Positions 8,401 through 17,700 of a stretch of DNA of 64,000 nt are shown here, piece by piece. The notes below the pieces were generated by a model that saw nothing but the letters and a program-made list of their open reading frames with translations, did not search any database and was not told the origin of the DNA. The first letter of the stretch is position 1. Each line of letters begins with the position of its first letter. The position numbers and the translations under genes are program-made. Source of the DNA: Pseudomonadota bacterium (GTDB lineage: Bacteria; Myxococcota_A; Polyangia; Polyangiales; Polyangiaceae); NCBI GenBank assembly GCA_023398955.1, contig JAEWRL010000242.1, forward strand, positions 1 to 64,000. The letters run 5' to 3'.

Positions 8401-11400
8401 AAGGCAGAACCCAGACGATGGACCGCGCGGAGGTGCGGCTGCATCTCCTCGAGCACGACGAGACGCTGTTGCATGATCGTGACGGGCGCCCGCCCCCTCT
8501 CGGTGCGCCGCGGAATGGCGGACGGACCACCTTCGCTGGACCGCTCCGCCCCGCCGATGAGCGCCGCAAAGCGCTCGATAGTCGGAGCCTCGAAGAACTT
8601 GCGGAAGGGTACGACGACTCCGTGGTCTCGCCGAAGGCGCGCGGAGATCTGCGATGCGAGCAGCGAGTGGCCGCCAAGCTGAAAGAAATTGTCATTGACG
8701 CTGACCCGCGGAATACCGAGCGCCTCCTGCCACAGCGCCGCAACGAGGCGCTCCTCAGGCGTGCGTGGTTCGACATACTCCGACGCCTCACGCTCGATCT
8801 TCGGAGAGGGCAGGGCTTTGCGATCTATCTTGCCGTTCGGGGTCAGCGGATAAGCCTCCACTCCCACGAAGTGCTGCGGCACCATGTACTCCGGCAGCGA
8901 CTCCCGCAAGAAGTCGCGCAAAGCGTCTTCGGCGAGCGTTGCGCCCGCGGCGAGCTTCAAGTAGGCGATGAGTCGAATATCATCCGCTCTGAGCTCCCGG
9001 GCGATGACGACGGCTTGGTCGACGGCTGCATCGCGCATCAGAACGGTCTCGATCTCACCGAGCTCGATGCGGAAACCGCGCACCTTCACTTGGAAGTCGT
9101 TGCGCCCCAGATACTCCAGCTCTCCGTCGGAGCGGAAACGGGCCAAGTCACCGGTCTTGTAGAGGAGAGCTCCGGGCTGGAAGGGATCGGCAATGAAACG
9201 CTCCGCGGTGAGCTCCTTCCGACGCAGGTACCCAAGAGTGACCCCGTCACCGCCGATGTGCAGCTCGCCCGGCACGCCGATCGGTGTCTGGTTGAGGAGT
9301 GTGTCGAGAACGTAGAGCTTCGTATTTGCTATAGGGCGACCCAGCGTGACGTGGTGGACCGGGTGCTCCAGGAGCTTCGTCGCCGACCACACGGTGGTTT
9401 CCGTTGGCCCATACATATTCCAAACGCCCCCCACCGCTTCGGCCAGCTGCTTCGCTAGCGGCAGCGGCAGCGCCTCACCGCCGCAAAGGGCCTTGAACCC
9501 AGGAAACCCCTTCCACTCCGCAGCAAAGAGCATCTGCCAGGTGGATGGAGTCGCTTGCATCACCGTGGCGCCAGAGTCGACGAGGAGCCTGGCCAGCGAG
9601 GCGCCGTCTCCGGCTGTTTCCTTGTCCGCCAGGATGATGCGGGCTCCCACGACGAGGGGCAGGAACAGCTCCAGCACGGAGATATCGAAGGACAAGGTCG
9701 TCACGGCGAGGAGCTTGTCATCCTCGGTCAAACCAGGTTCCTTACGCATGCTCCACAGGAAGTTCACCACTGCGCGGTGCGGAACCTGTACGCCCTTGGG
9801 CTTGCCCGTCGAACCCGAGGTGTAGATGACATAAGCGGCATCCTCGGATTGAGCGCTGCTCCCGTCCCGCGCGAGGGCTCCGTCGGCCGCAGCATCGAGG
9901 GCAGGGCTTTCCTCGTCCAACCAAAATACTTGGCCCTGGAAGCCGCCTACGGCGTCCTTGACCGAGGACTCGGCGACGAGGATCGGCATCCCGGAATCCT
10001 TCTGCATGAACTCCAGACGATCCTTCGGGAAAGCGGGGTCGAGGGGAACGTAGGTGCCCCCGGCTTTGATGATCCCGAGCAGGGCGACGAGCATGCTCGG
10101 GCTGCGGTTCATGCAGAGGCCGACGAAGGTTCCCCGCGCCACCCCGCGCTGACGCAGCACGTGCGCAAGCTGGTTCGAACGACGATCTAGAGCACTGAAT
10201 GTGAGCGAGCTTCCTTCATACTCGATGGCAACGGCGTCGGGCTGCCGAGAGGCCTGCTCGATGATGAGCTCGTCGAGGCATTTCGCGCGCGGATACTCTG
10301 CTTCCGTGACGTTCCAACTCGCCAGCTGCAGCCTGTCGTCGGCGCTCAACAGTGGGAGTGCCTCGAGCGGGCACTCTGGGCTTGCGACAGCACCTCGCAG
10401 CAGCCGCTCGTAACAGGCAAACCAGCGCCGGATCGTCGCGCCGTCGAAGAGATCCGTATTGTACTGAACCTCGAGGATCACACCGTTCTTGCTCTCCACG
10501 GCGTTGACGAACATGTCGAAGTTCTCGAATCGGCGCGGGTTCGACTCCAGCGCCGCCCGTAGCCCTTCGTAGCCCAGATCATCGGGGGAGACCGCCTGAT
10601 CCAGATTGAAAAGCACCGAAACGAGCGGCAGACGGCTCGGGTCGCGCAAGATGGGCAGCTTTCTCAGCAGGCTGCCGTACGTGTATTGCTGGTGCTCGAA
10701 GGCGTCGAGCATTGTCGTACGCGTGGCTCCCAGCAGGCTGGCGAATGGGGCAGCACCATCGAGCCGAGAGCGAATAGCGAGTGTGTTCACGCAATGGCCG
10801 ACTAGGTTCTGGTAGCCCCCGACGGATTGTCCCGCAGCCGGAATCCCGACAACGACGTCCGTCTGACCGCTCAAGCGGTAAAGCAGTGTCTGGAACCCGG
10901 CGAGCAGCGTCGAGAAGAAGCTGGCGCGCGCACGAGCCCCCATTCGCTTCAGTTCGCGAACGAGCTCTGCGTCGAAGATGTAGTCTTCGCGCCGCGAGGC
11001 GTAGGTCTTCAGCGGAGGCCGGGGCCGATCCGTGGGCAGATCCAAGGTCGGTACCTCGCCGTCGAACTGTTTGAGCCAGTAGGCCTCCGCCTGGACATGC
11101 TCGGGTTGACCAACGGCCGCAGCTTCTGCGACCGCGTAATCCGTGAACGCAATCGCTGGCGGAAGCTCCACTCGCCCCCCGCGACGTCGCGTGTACAGGG
11201 CTCCCAAGTCCCGCATCAGGACGCCCGAAGACCAACCGTCGTCGACGATATGGTGGGCCGTGAAGACCAGCTTGTGCAACTCCTCGCCAAGGCGCACCAG
11301 GCGCACCCGTAGGAGCGGACCCGCCTCGAGAGCGAACGGAGTCTCGACCTCGCGCACGAGCTGCCGCTCCAACTCCTGCTCACGCTGCGATGGCTCCAAC

Positions 11401-11726
11401 GTCGTGAGATCGACGACCGTCAGCTGGACGTCGGCGGGCGCGGACACGCACAGCGTCAGTCCGTCGGAGCTGAAGGTGGTCCTGAGCGCCTCGTGGCGCT
11501 CCACGAGTTCGTTCAAGGCGCCCTGGAGCGCCTGAAGGTCCAGGGGGCCCTCCAGCGAAAGCACCCCCGACTCGTTGAACGCGAGGGACGCCTCCTCGCT
11601 CAAGCTGCAAGCCGTCCACAACTCGCGCTGGGATTCCGTCGAAGGGGCGGTGCGCAACAGCGCTGGCCCCGCAAAGGGGTCGAATTCTGGCTCCATGCCG
11701 GGGATCTCCATATTGGTCGTGCTCAT
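5484..11726 (-). CDS. Non-ribosomal peptide synthetase, C-A-PCP-C*-A*-PCP
   Basis: The start MSTTNMEI overlaps the TGA of the upstream NRPS/PKS gene (TGATG) and has GAAGGTGG before it; 2080 aa. Module 1 has a condensation domain with HHIVDDG at 158-164. Its adenylation domain (about 500-975) is complete, with YTSGSTGKPKG, NMYGPTE, YKTGD and the A10 lysine in NGKID. The carrier serine is in LGGHS at 1021. My by-eye specificity code, DILQLGMVWK, resembles glycine codes. Module 2 is odd. Its condensation domain reads HNAVWDG at 1213-1219 (second histidine replaced by Asn). Its adenylation-like domain (about 1545-1995) has lost the P-loop, the YGPTE and YRTGD motifs and the A10 lysine. The last carrier (Ser 2034) is intact. 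There is no thioesterase domain. Confidence 0.92.
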   Translation of the reverse strand: MSTTNMEIPGMEPEFDPFAGPALLRTAPSTESQRELWTACSLSEEASLAFNESGVLSLEGPLDLQALQGALNELVERHEALRTTFSSDGLTLCVSAPADVQLTVVDLTTLEPSQREQELERQLVREVETPFALEAGPLLRVRLVRLGEELHKLVFTAHHIVDDGWSSGVLMRDLGALYTRRRGGRVELPPAIAFTDYAVAEAAAVGQPEHVQAEAYWLKQFDGEVPTLDLPTDRPRPPLKTYASRREDYIFDAELVRELKRMGARARASFFSTLLAGFQTLLYRLSGQTDVVVGIPAAGQSVGGYQNLVGHCVNTLAIRSRLDGAAPFASLLGATRTTMLDAFEHQQYTYGSLLRKLPILRDPSRLPLVSVLFNLDQAVSPDDLGYEGLRAALESNPRRFENFDMFVNAVESKNGVILEVQYNTDLFDGATIRRWFACYERLLRGAVASPECPLEALPLLSADDRLQLASWNVTEAEYPRAKCLDELIIEQASRQPDAVAIEYEGSSLTFSALDRRSNQLAHVLRQRGVARGTFVGLCMNRSPSMLVALLGIIKAGGTYVPLDPAFPKDRLEFMQKDSGMPILVAESSVKDAVGGFQGQVFWLDEESPALDAAADGALARDGSSAQSEDAAYVIYTSGSTGKPKGVQVPHRAVVNFLWSMRKEPGLTEDDKLLAVTTLSFDISVLELFLPLVVGARIILADKETAGDGASLARLLVDSGATVMQATPSTWQMLFAAEWKGFPGFKALCGGEALPLPLAKQLAEAVGGVWNMYGPTETTVWSATKLLEHPVHHVTLGRPIANTKLYVLDTLLNQTPIGVPGELHIGGDGVTLGYLRRKELTAERFIADPFQPGALLYKTGDLARFRSDGELEYLGRNDFQVKVRGFRIELGEIETVLMRDAAVDQAVVIARELRADDIRLIAYLKLAAGATLAEDALRDFLRESLPEYMVPQHFVGVEAYPLTPNGKIDRKALPSPKIEREASEYVEPRTPEERLVAALWQEALGIPRVSVNDNFFQLGGHSLLASQISARLRRDHGVVVPFRKFFEAPTIERFAALIGGAERSSEGGPSAIPRRTERGRAPVTIMQQRLVVLEEMQPHLRAVHRLGSAFRLRGSLDHEAMRRSIERILERHDTLRTVIEWEDGVPSQRVLPPSRLELPVEDWSSRPAEEREAALVPYLRAGAREPHDLSKNPAFDARIIRLGEKEHVLYFRTHNAVWDGWSFDVFRRELNALYAEHTMGKPASLPELPISYSDFAAWHREWLRSPEVERQTEFWKQLLAGAPPALELATDFPRGENQTFTGTTIHIRFSREETDKLTALGRRHDATLFMVLLAGFEALLHRYTGQRELLIGTPIQGRGRTELENLIGLFVNHVALRATVDPQEAFERLLARTRDLTLDAISHQEMPFELLGRHAPVLRAFFSLQDARERVRQIGDLDLEQIQAVSPGGAADIILWFMEQKDDLIAALNYRTDLFEAQTMGRFLEHYRELILGALQGPSQHVAELPIMTAAEARQVGAMGSKPGARAERSWLDAFAAKASRAPEALAAHGRGASLTYRQMAERASGVAVAVRGLGLPATARVAVVVDRSVNMPAAYLGVFAAGMACVPIDLAENAKLTSTVLEGLAVSAVVTEAGVRDELPSFQGPIIEVSERLEGDERALVGQGSTASLVLPAFDGSGKGSVSVSMNAMTSFMMAAKELKLGTSDVLLSIASPGSGNTIAELVLSLGSGACWAFGDEGLATEPDRIPQAVAKAGATVLIAPQSVLAAIGAEELPQGMPVRCVCSPAPLSYADAAALLPKVKELWTAWGPTADGVWAALGRVEAPMQAPFAQVLPGAHVEVLDPRGQPCALDVPGELVLHREAGPGEQVAHRSGARVRWRGNGALEWHGRGDDRVLVGDRLVDPAEPLAVLTEHRALADAAVVAHDDRGQCRLVAYVVGKQGTEPTPAELRRLLRGRVREAAMPTAFVVLPELARSPDGMLVKASLPSLAQLHSATRGQSRARTATEQVLVETWRELLRVEPQLHDNFFDLGGHSLLATVLVHRLEQTLGRRIGLRELMFQTLEQIARTIDGAARTAGEAT

Positions 11727-14700
11727 CAGCCCACCTTCACGTACTTGCCGGGTTTCTCGGGATCGGGGGCATACCACGCGGGGTTCCCTTCAGGATCGCG
11801 CCCAAGACGCGCGCCCGGGACGGGGGGCTGATTCCCGTCTCTCGTCGCTTCCGGCCGCCGTGTCGTCGGCAGGAACTCCGCCTCCACCATTTCCGCTAGC
11901 GCACCGCGAAATGCGTCGAGGACGGCTTCGATATCAGCGTCGCTATGGGCAAGCGTGAGGAAATTGGGGAAGGCGTGATAGCAGTGGATTCCCCGATCCC
12001 GGAGCATCCAAGCAAGCAGGTCACCATAGGGCTGCTCCTCGCGGAAATAGGGCTGCCATAGGGTCGAGAAATGCTTCATGTAGAGGGGAACCCCAAACTC
12101 CTCAAACATCTTATCGAGCGACTGTGCCAGGGATGCGGTGCGGGCATTCATCCTCTCCTGAACGCCGGGACCTTCCCTCTCCAAGTACTCCAGCACTGCG
12201 CGCGCAGCGGCGAGGGCCAGGGGGTGCCTCACGAACGTCCCTGCGAAGTAAGTCACCCCTGCGCCAGGGGTGCTTTCATCGCCGAACTGCCAGTGACCAC
12301 CGTCGAGGGCATCCAAAAACCTGCTACGGCCTCCGATGACACCGAGGGAGTAACCCCCACCGACGACCTTCCCGTAACTGGCAAGATCTGCCTCGATCCC
12401 GTAGTAGCCCTGGGCACCCTTTGGTCCAGTCCTGAACCCGGTGATGACTTCGTCGAAGATGAAGGCCGCTCCGGATTCGTTGGTGATGCGGCGCACCTCG
12501 TGGAGGAACTCCCGTGGCTGAACCTCGGGGTGGCGGCTCTGAATTGGCTCTACCATCACCGCCGCGAGCTCATGTGCTCGCTCTCGCAAGATCTCCAGGG
12601 ACTTGTCGGTGCCATAGTCCAGGATGAGCACGTTCTCCGCAGTGTTGGGCAGGATCCCAGGCGCTGCAGGATAGGCCTTCTGGTTCTTCGTCGCCCGAAC
12701 GATGACCTCGTCGAAAATGCCGTGGTACGATCCGGTGAAGATGGCGATGGTGGAGCGCCCGGTAACCGTCCGTGCCGTGCGCATGCAGCCCAACACGGCC
12801 TCGGAACCCGTATTGCAAAAGGCGGCACGCTCGTGTCCCGTCATGCGACAGAAGCGCTCGGCGACCTCCTCCACGAGAGGCGATTGAGGACCGATCGCCA
12901 TCGAGGCATCGAGTTGTTGCCGCACCGCCTCGGAGATGAAGTCAGGCTGCCATCCGAAGTAGCTGGACCCGAACCCGTTCAGGATGTCGATGTACTTGTT
13001 GTCATCGAGGTCCCAGACGTAAGCTCCCTTCGAACGCTTCACCACGAGCGGGTAGATGAGCTCTTTGATCTCGGGGCGGAAGCCCGTCACGGCGCGTGGA
13101 TCCGCGACCCTGACGCGATTGCGCTGCGCGAAGGCCTTGGAAGACTTGGTCTTGGCGTTGTAGCGGCGCACCAACGCCTCCAGGCGCGCCTTCTGCCGCG
13201 GCAAGAGGGTTTCCCTCGAGGCGGAGCCGTGGATACGAGCCATGGCACCAAAGGCCTTCTTGACGTTCGATTTGCCATCGTCCACGTCGCGAGCGCTGCC
13301 TCCTTCGGCCACGCTCCCGGCGGAGGGTTGCGCCTGAGCCGTACCAGCATCTGCCCCAACCGGCGAAACGGGGGCGTCCGGAGCAGCAGTGGGGGCGGGC
13401 GCGGGCGCGGGCGCTGCCGCCCCAGGCCAACCCTGCGGCGCTGCCGCCCCAGGCCAACCCTGCGGCGCAGCGAAAGCCTGAAGCTGCGGCATCATCGCCA
13501 TCCAGGCGGCCATCTGCTGCTGCATCGTAGCCATCACCTGGGGATCGACGCCCCATGGCGCTTGCGGCATCATCGGCGGAGGGTACGGCATTCCTGGCGC
13601 TCCCCAGGCGGGCGCTCCCCAGGCGGGCGCTCCGGGGTGTGTTCCCGCGCTGGGTGCCGGGTAACCATGGGGCACCCCCGGGTATCCCACACCTGGCGGC
13701 ATGGGAAAGCCACCAGCACCCGGTCCGGAAGGATACCCAAAGGGGGGCGCAACCGGTGCAGGGTATTGCCCAGGCATCCCCGCAGTCGGCGCTGCCTGGC
13801 CGGCGACGGGAGGCATATCGCCAACGCCCGTGGGCGCTGGCGGCACTTGAGCCTGGCCTTGACCGGGCACGGCAGAGGGCGCCGCGTCCGCGAAGAGATC
13901 CTTGGGCATCTGCTCCTCCAGCAGCTCCGCCAGGGTGGTGAGGTTGGGTTGCGTCTCCATCAACTGGCGAAACGTAACCTTCACCTGGAACGTCTTCTGA
14001 ATCTGCTGCGAGATCTGCGTCAAGAGCAAGGAGTCCAGACCAAGCTCCATGAACGTCGTGTCGTTGTCACCTTCGGAAAGCTCGATACCGGAGACCTCCT
14101 CGAAGAGTTGCCTAAGCTTGGAGTAAAGAAGTTCGCGACGACCCGAATTCGACATAGATGGGGCTCCTTGTGCGGGGGGTGGGCTCGGCGGCGGTACATG
14201 GGCCGAGCTCCCCGCGATATAGCTCGCAACAGGTGGAATGCTGTTGGCGTAGGTGTCATTGGAGGGCTGCGCCATGGCAGCCCCGGCGGCAACGCTGGGC
14301 GCCACCGGAACCCCCGCAGCAACGACGGGTTGAACCTCATCAAGCTTGGGGAGAGCCGGATCGACCCAGCAGCGCTTCTTCTCGAACGGATAGGTAGGGA
14401 GTGCGACCCTTCGCCGTTGCTCGTGGAGGTGGAAGGTATCGCCATCGAGCACAACTCCGTGTAGCCAGAGGCGCCCCGCTGCGCGCAAGAGCGCTGTCCA
14501 TTCGGCGCTCGCGCTGCTGTCGTCGCTCATGGAAGCCAAGATGACGCGCCCTGAGTCGGAGCATTGCTGGCGAGCGAGCGTCGACAAGGTCGCGCGGGGC
14601 CCCACCTCCAGGAGCGCCCAGCTGTCATCAGCGAGCAGCGTCGCGACCCCCTGACGGAACCGCACGGTCGCGCGCAGATGTCGCGCCCAGTAACTTGGAT

Positions 14701-17700
14701 CCAAGGCCTCTTCGCGAGTAATCCATGTGCCCGTGACCGTTGAAACGAAGGGGATGCGCGGCTCCCCGAGGGTCACTCGTCGCACCATGGCCTCGAAGGG
14801 GCCGACGACTCCGTCCATCATCGGAGAATGGAACGCGTGGGAGGTCCGCAGCTGCCGACAGACGACCCCTTCCGCGGTGAGTTGAGCCTCGAACTGCTCG
14901 ATGTCTTGGGTCGGCCCGGCGACGACACAGAGGCTGGGTCCGTTGTCCGAGGCGACAGCCAGTTGGCCCCCCAGACGGTGGGTGACCTCTTCTGCAGGGA
15001 GACGCACCGAAAGCATCGAGCCTTCGGGCTGCGACCCCATGAGGCGTCCGCGTTCCGCAACCAGGCAGAGAGCGTCCTTCAGCTCCATGACGCCCGAGAT
15101 TACAGCTGCGACGAACTCTCCGACACTATGACCGATCATCGCTCGGGGAACGACACCCCAGGACATCCAGAGCTGCGCGAGGGCATAAGATGTGACGAAG
15201 AGTGCCGGCTGCGTGATCGCCGTTTGACGCAGCGCCTCCGTGGCACCCTCCTCGTCACCCTGCTTCGGAAAGATGAGCTCCCGCAGATCACGCCCGAGAA
15301 TCGGCGTGAGAACCTCGGAGCAGTAGTCGACGATTGCGCGGTAAGTCGGCTCGTCCTGGTAGAGCCCGAGCCCCATGCGCACGTACTGCGCCCCCTGGCC
15401 GGGAAACAGGAAGGCGATATCGGGAGCTTTCGTCTTCAGCTCGCGGCTGGAAACGACTAACGGATTCATGGCTTCGAGCGCCGCAACGGCCGCCCCCGTA
15501 TCCTGAGCGACGAAAGCCCTCCGATGGGAGAACCCCTTCCTCCCGACCATCAGCGTGTAAGCAACGTCCGCCAGGTCCAGCTCCCGATGAGTGGCCAGGT
15601 GGTCCTTCAGCCTACGCGCCATGGCATCCAGGGCCGTTGCGGTGCGGGCCGAGAGGAGAACCAGCTTCTGAGGACGCGAGGGCCCCGACCTCACCTGCGC
15701 TGGCGCCTCCTCCAGCACGACGTGGGCGTTCGTCCCTCCCACTCCGAACGAACTCACCCCTGCACGCCTGGGCGCGCCGTTGGACGTCCATTCGACGAGT
15801 CGCGCGTTGACGAAGAAGGGGCTCGTTTCCAGTCTGAGCCTCGGATTTGGCGCACTGTAGTGGAGGCTCGGCGGGAGCTGCTCAAAGTACAGGGACAAGG
15901 CGGTCTTGATGAGCCCGGTGGCGCCAGCCGCGTTCACGACGTGCCCCACATTGGTCTTGACGGAGCCCAGCGCACAGAACCCGACGTCGTCCGTGCCGCG
16001 TCGGAACGCTTGCGTGAGGGCGGCCAGCTCGATGGGGTCGCCGAGGGGCGTTGCGGTGCCGTGGGCCTCCACGTAGCTAATGCTTCGGGGCTCGAACCCG
16101 GCCATGTCCTGCGCTGCTTCGATGACGTCCGCCTGACCATCCACGCTCGGCGCCGTGAAGCTGGCTTTGAGCGCGCCGTCGTTGTTGATCGCCGCGCCCT
16201 TTATCACGCCGTAGATCGTATCCCCATCGGCCAAGGCATCTTCGAGTCGCTTGAGCAGCACTAGCGCCACTCCATCGCTGAACACTGTGCCCTGTCCCGC
16301 GGCGTCGAAGGCGCGGGTCACTCCGTCAGGCGACAGCATGGCGCCTTCCTGGTAGAGATAACCGCACCGGGGCGGGCAGGTGATCGTGGCACCGCCGGCA
16401 AGAGCCATGTCGCACTGACCCGTACGCAAGGCATGGAAGGCCTCCACGGTCGCGACGAGCGACGTCGAACAAGCCGTCTGGACGCTCACGGCTGGCCCGG
16501 TCAGATTCAGTTTGTAGGCGACGCGAGTCGGAGCAAAGTCCTTGTCGCTCCCCAGCGTGACCTGGAACTCACCGAAACGACGCACCAGGTGTTCTTGCGG
16601 GAGGATATGCTTTTGCAGGTATGTCTCCACGCAAATCCCGGCGAAGATGCCAATCCTCCCCGTATAGGTCTCCGGCACATGGCCGGCCGACTCGAGCACC
16701 TCCCAGGCGACCTCGAGCAAGAGTCGGTGCTGGGGGTCTATGAGCTCCGCTTCCTTGGGCGAAATCCCGAAGAATGCGGCGTCGAAGAGCTCGACGTCCT
16801 CGAGCACCCCGCGCGCGTTGACGTAGTTCGAATCCTTCGTCAGGTGGGGCGGGAGGCTGGGATCGAGGTCCGTGGGAGCAAAGTGAGTAATGGAATCCAG
16901 GCCCTCGCACAGATTCTTCCAGAGGACCTCGACGCTGGGCGCACCTGGGAAACGCCCACCCATCCCGACGATGGCAACGTCGCTGAAGGTCGCGCTGGCC
17001 TGCGAGGCTCGCGCCCTCTTGGCGAGAGCTGGCTTCTTCCGCTCGGTGCCTGACTCGATTCGCGCAACCACCGCGTTCACCGTGGGCTCCTGGAAGAAGC
17101 GGACCACGGGGACGTCATGCCCCAGCTCCTCGCGAACACGGAACAGTAGCTTCAAGGCCAACAAGGAGCTGCCACCGAGTTCGAAGAAGTTATCGTAGAT
17201 ACCAATCTGTGAGATACCGAGGACACCGGCAAAGATCTCGCAGACACGGCGCTCCACGTCCGTGCGTGGCGCGACGTAATCGACATCCAAGTCAGGGCGC
17301 TCGGCGCTGGGAGCGGGCAGGCGTTTCATATCCACCTTGCCGTTCGCGTTCAGGGGAAACTCCGAGAGCTCGACGTAGGCGGACGGGAGCATGAACTCCG
17401 GAAGGGAGGAGGCCAAGAAATCGCGCAGCGCTGCAGGGCGGGGGGCTTCCTGGTCACCCGGAACAAGGTACGCCACGAGCCGTTTGACCCCTGGTTGATC
17501 TTCCCGAGCCTGCACGACCGCGCTGGCGACCAGCGGGTGCCGCATCAACGCGGCTTCGATTTCCCCGATCTCGATGCGGAACCCACGAATCTTCACCTGG
17601 GCGTCCACACGACCGACGAAGTCGATGGTACCGTCGGGCAACCAGCGTGCCAGATCCCCTGTTCTGTAGATGCGCTTCTCGTCCGGCTCCTCTTTGGCGA

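Noticed and set aside
13381..13860. Repetitive Pro/Ala/Gly stretch considered as a possible gene boundary or split in the NRPS/PKS
   Set aside because: The frame is continuous and both flanking domains are intact, so it is a flexible linker.
12071..14464. 797-codon plus-strand frame antisense to the NRPS/PKS
   Set aside because: It mirrors the aminotransferase, linker and ACP codons and has low-complexity Arg/Gly/His composition; no family resemblance.
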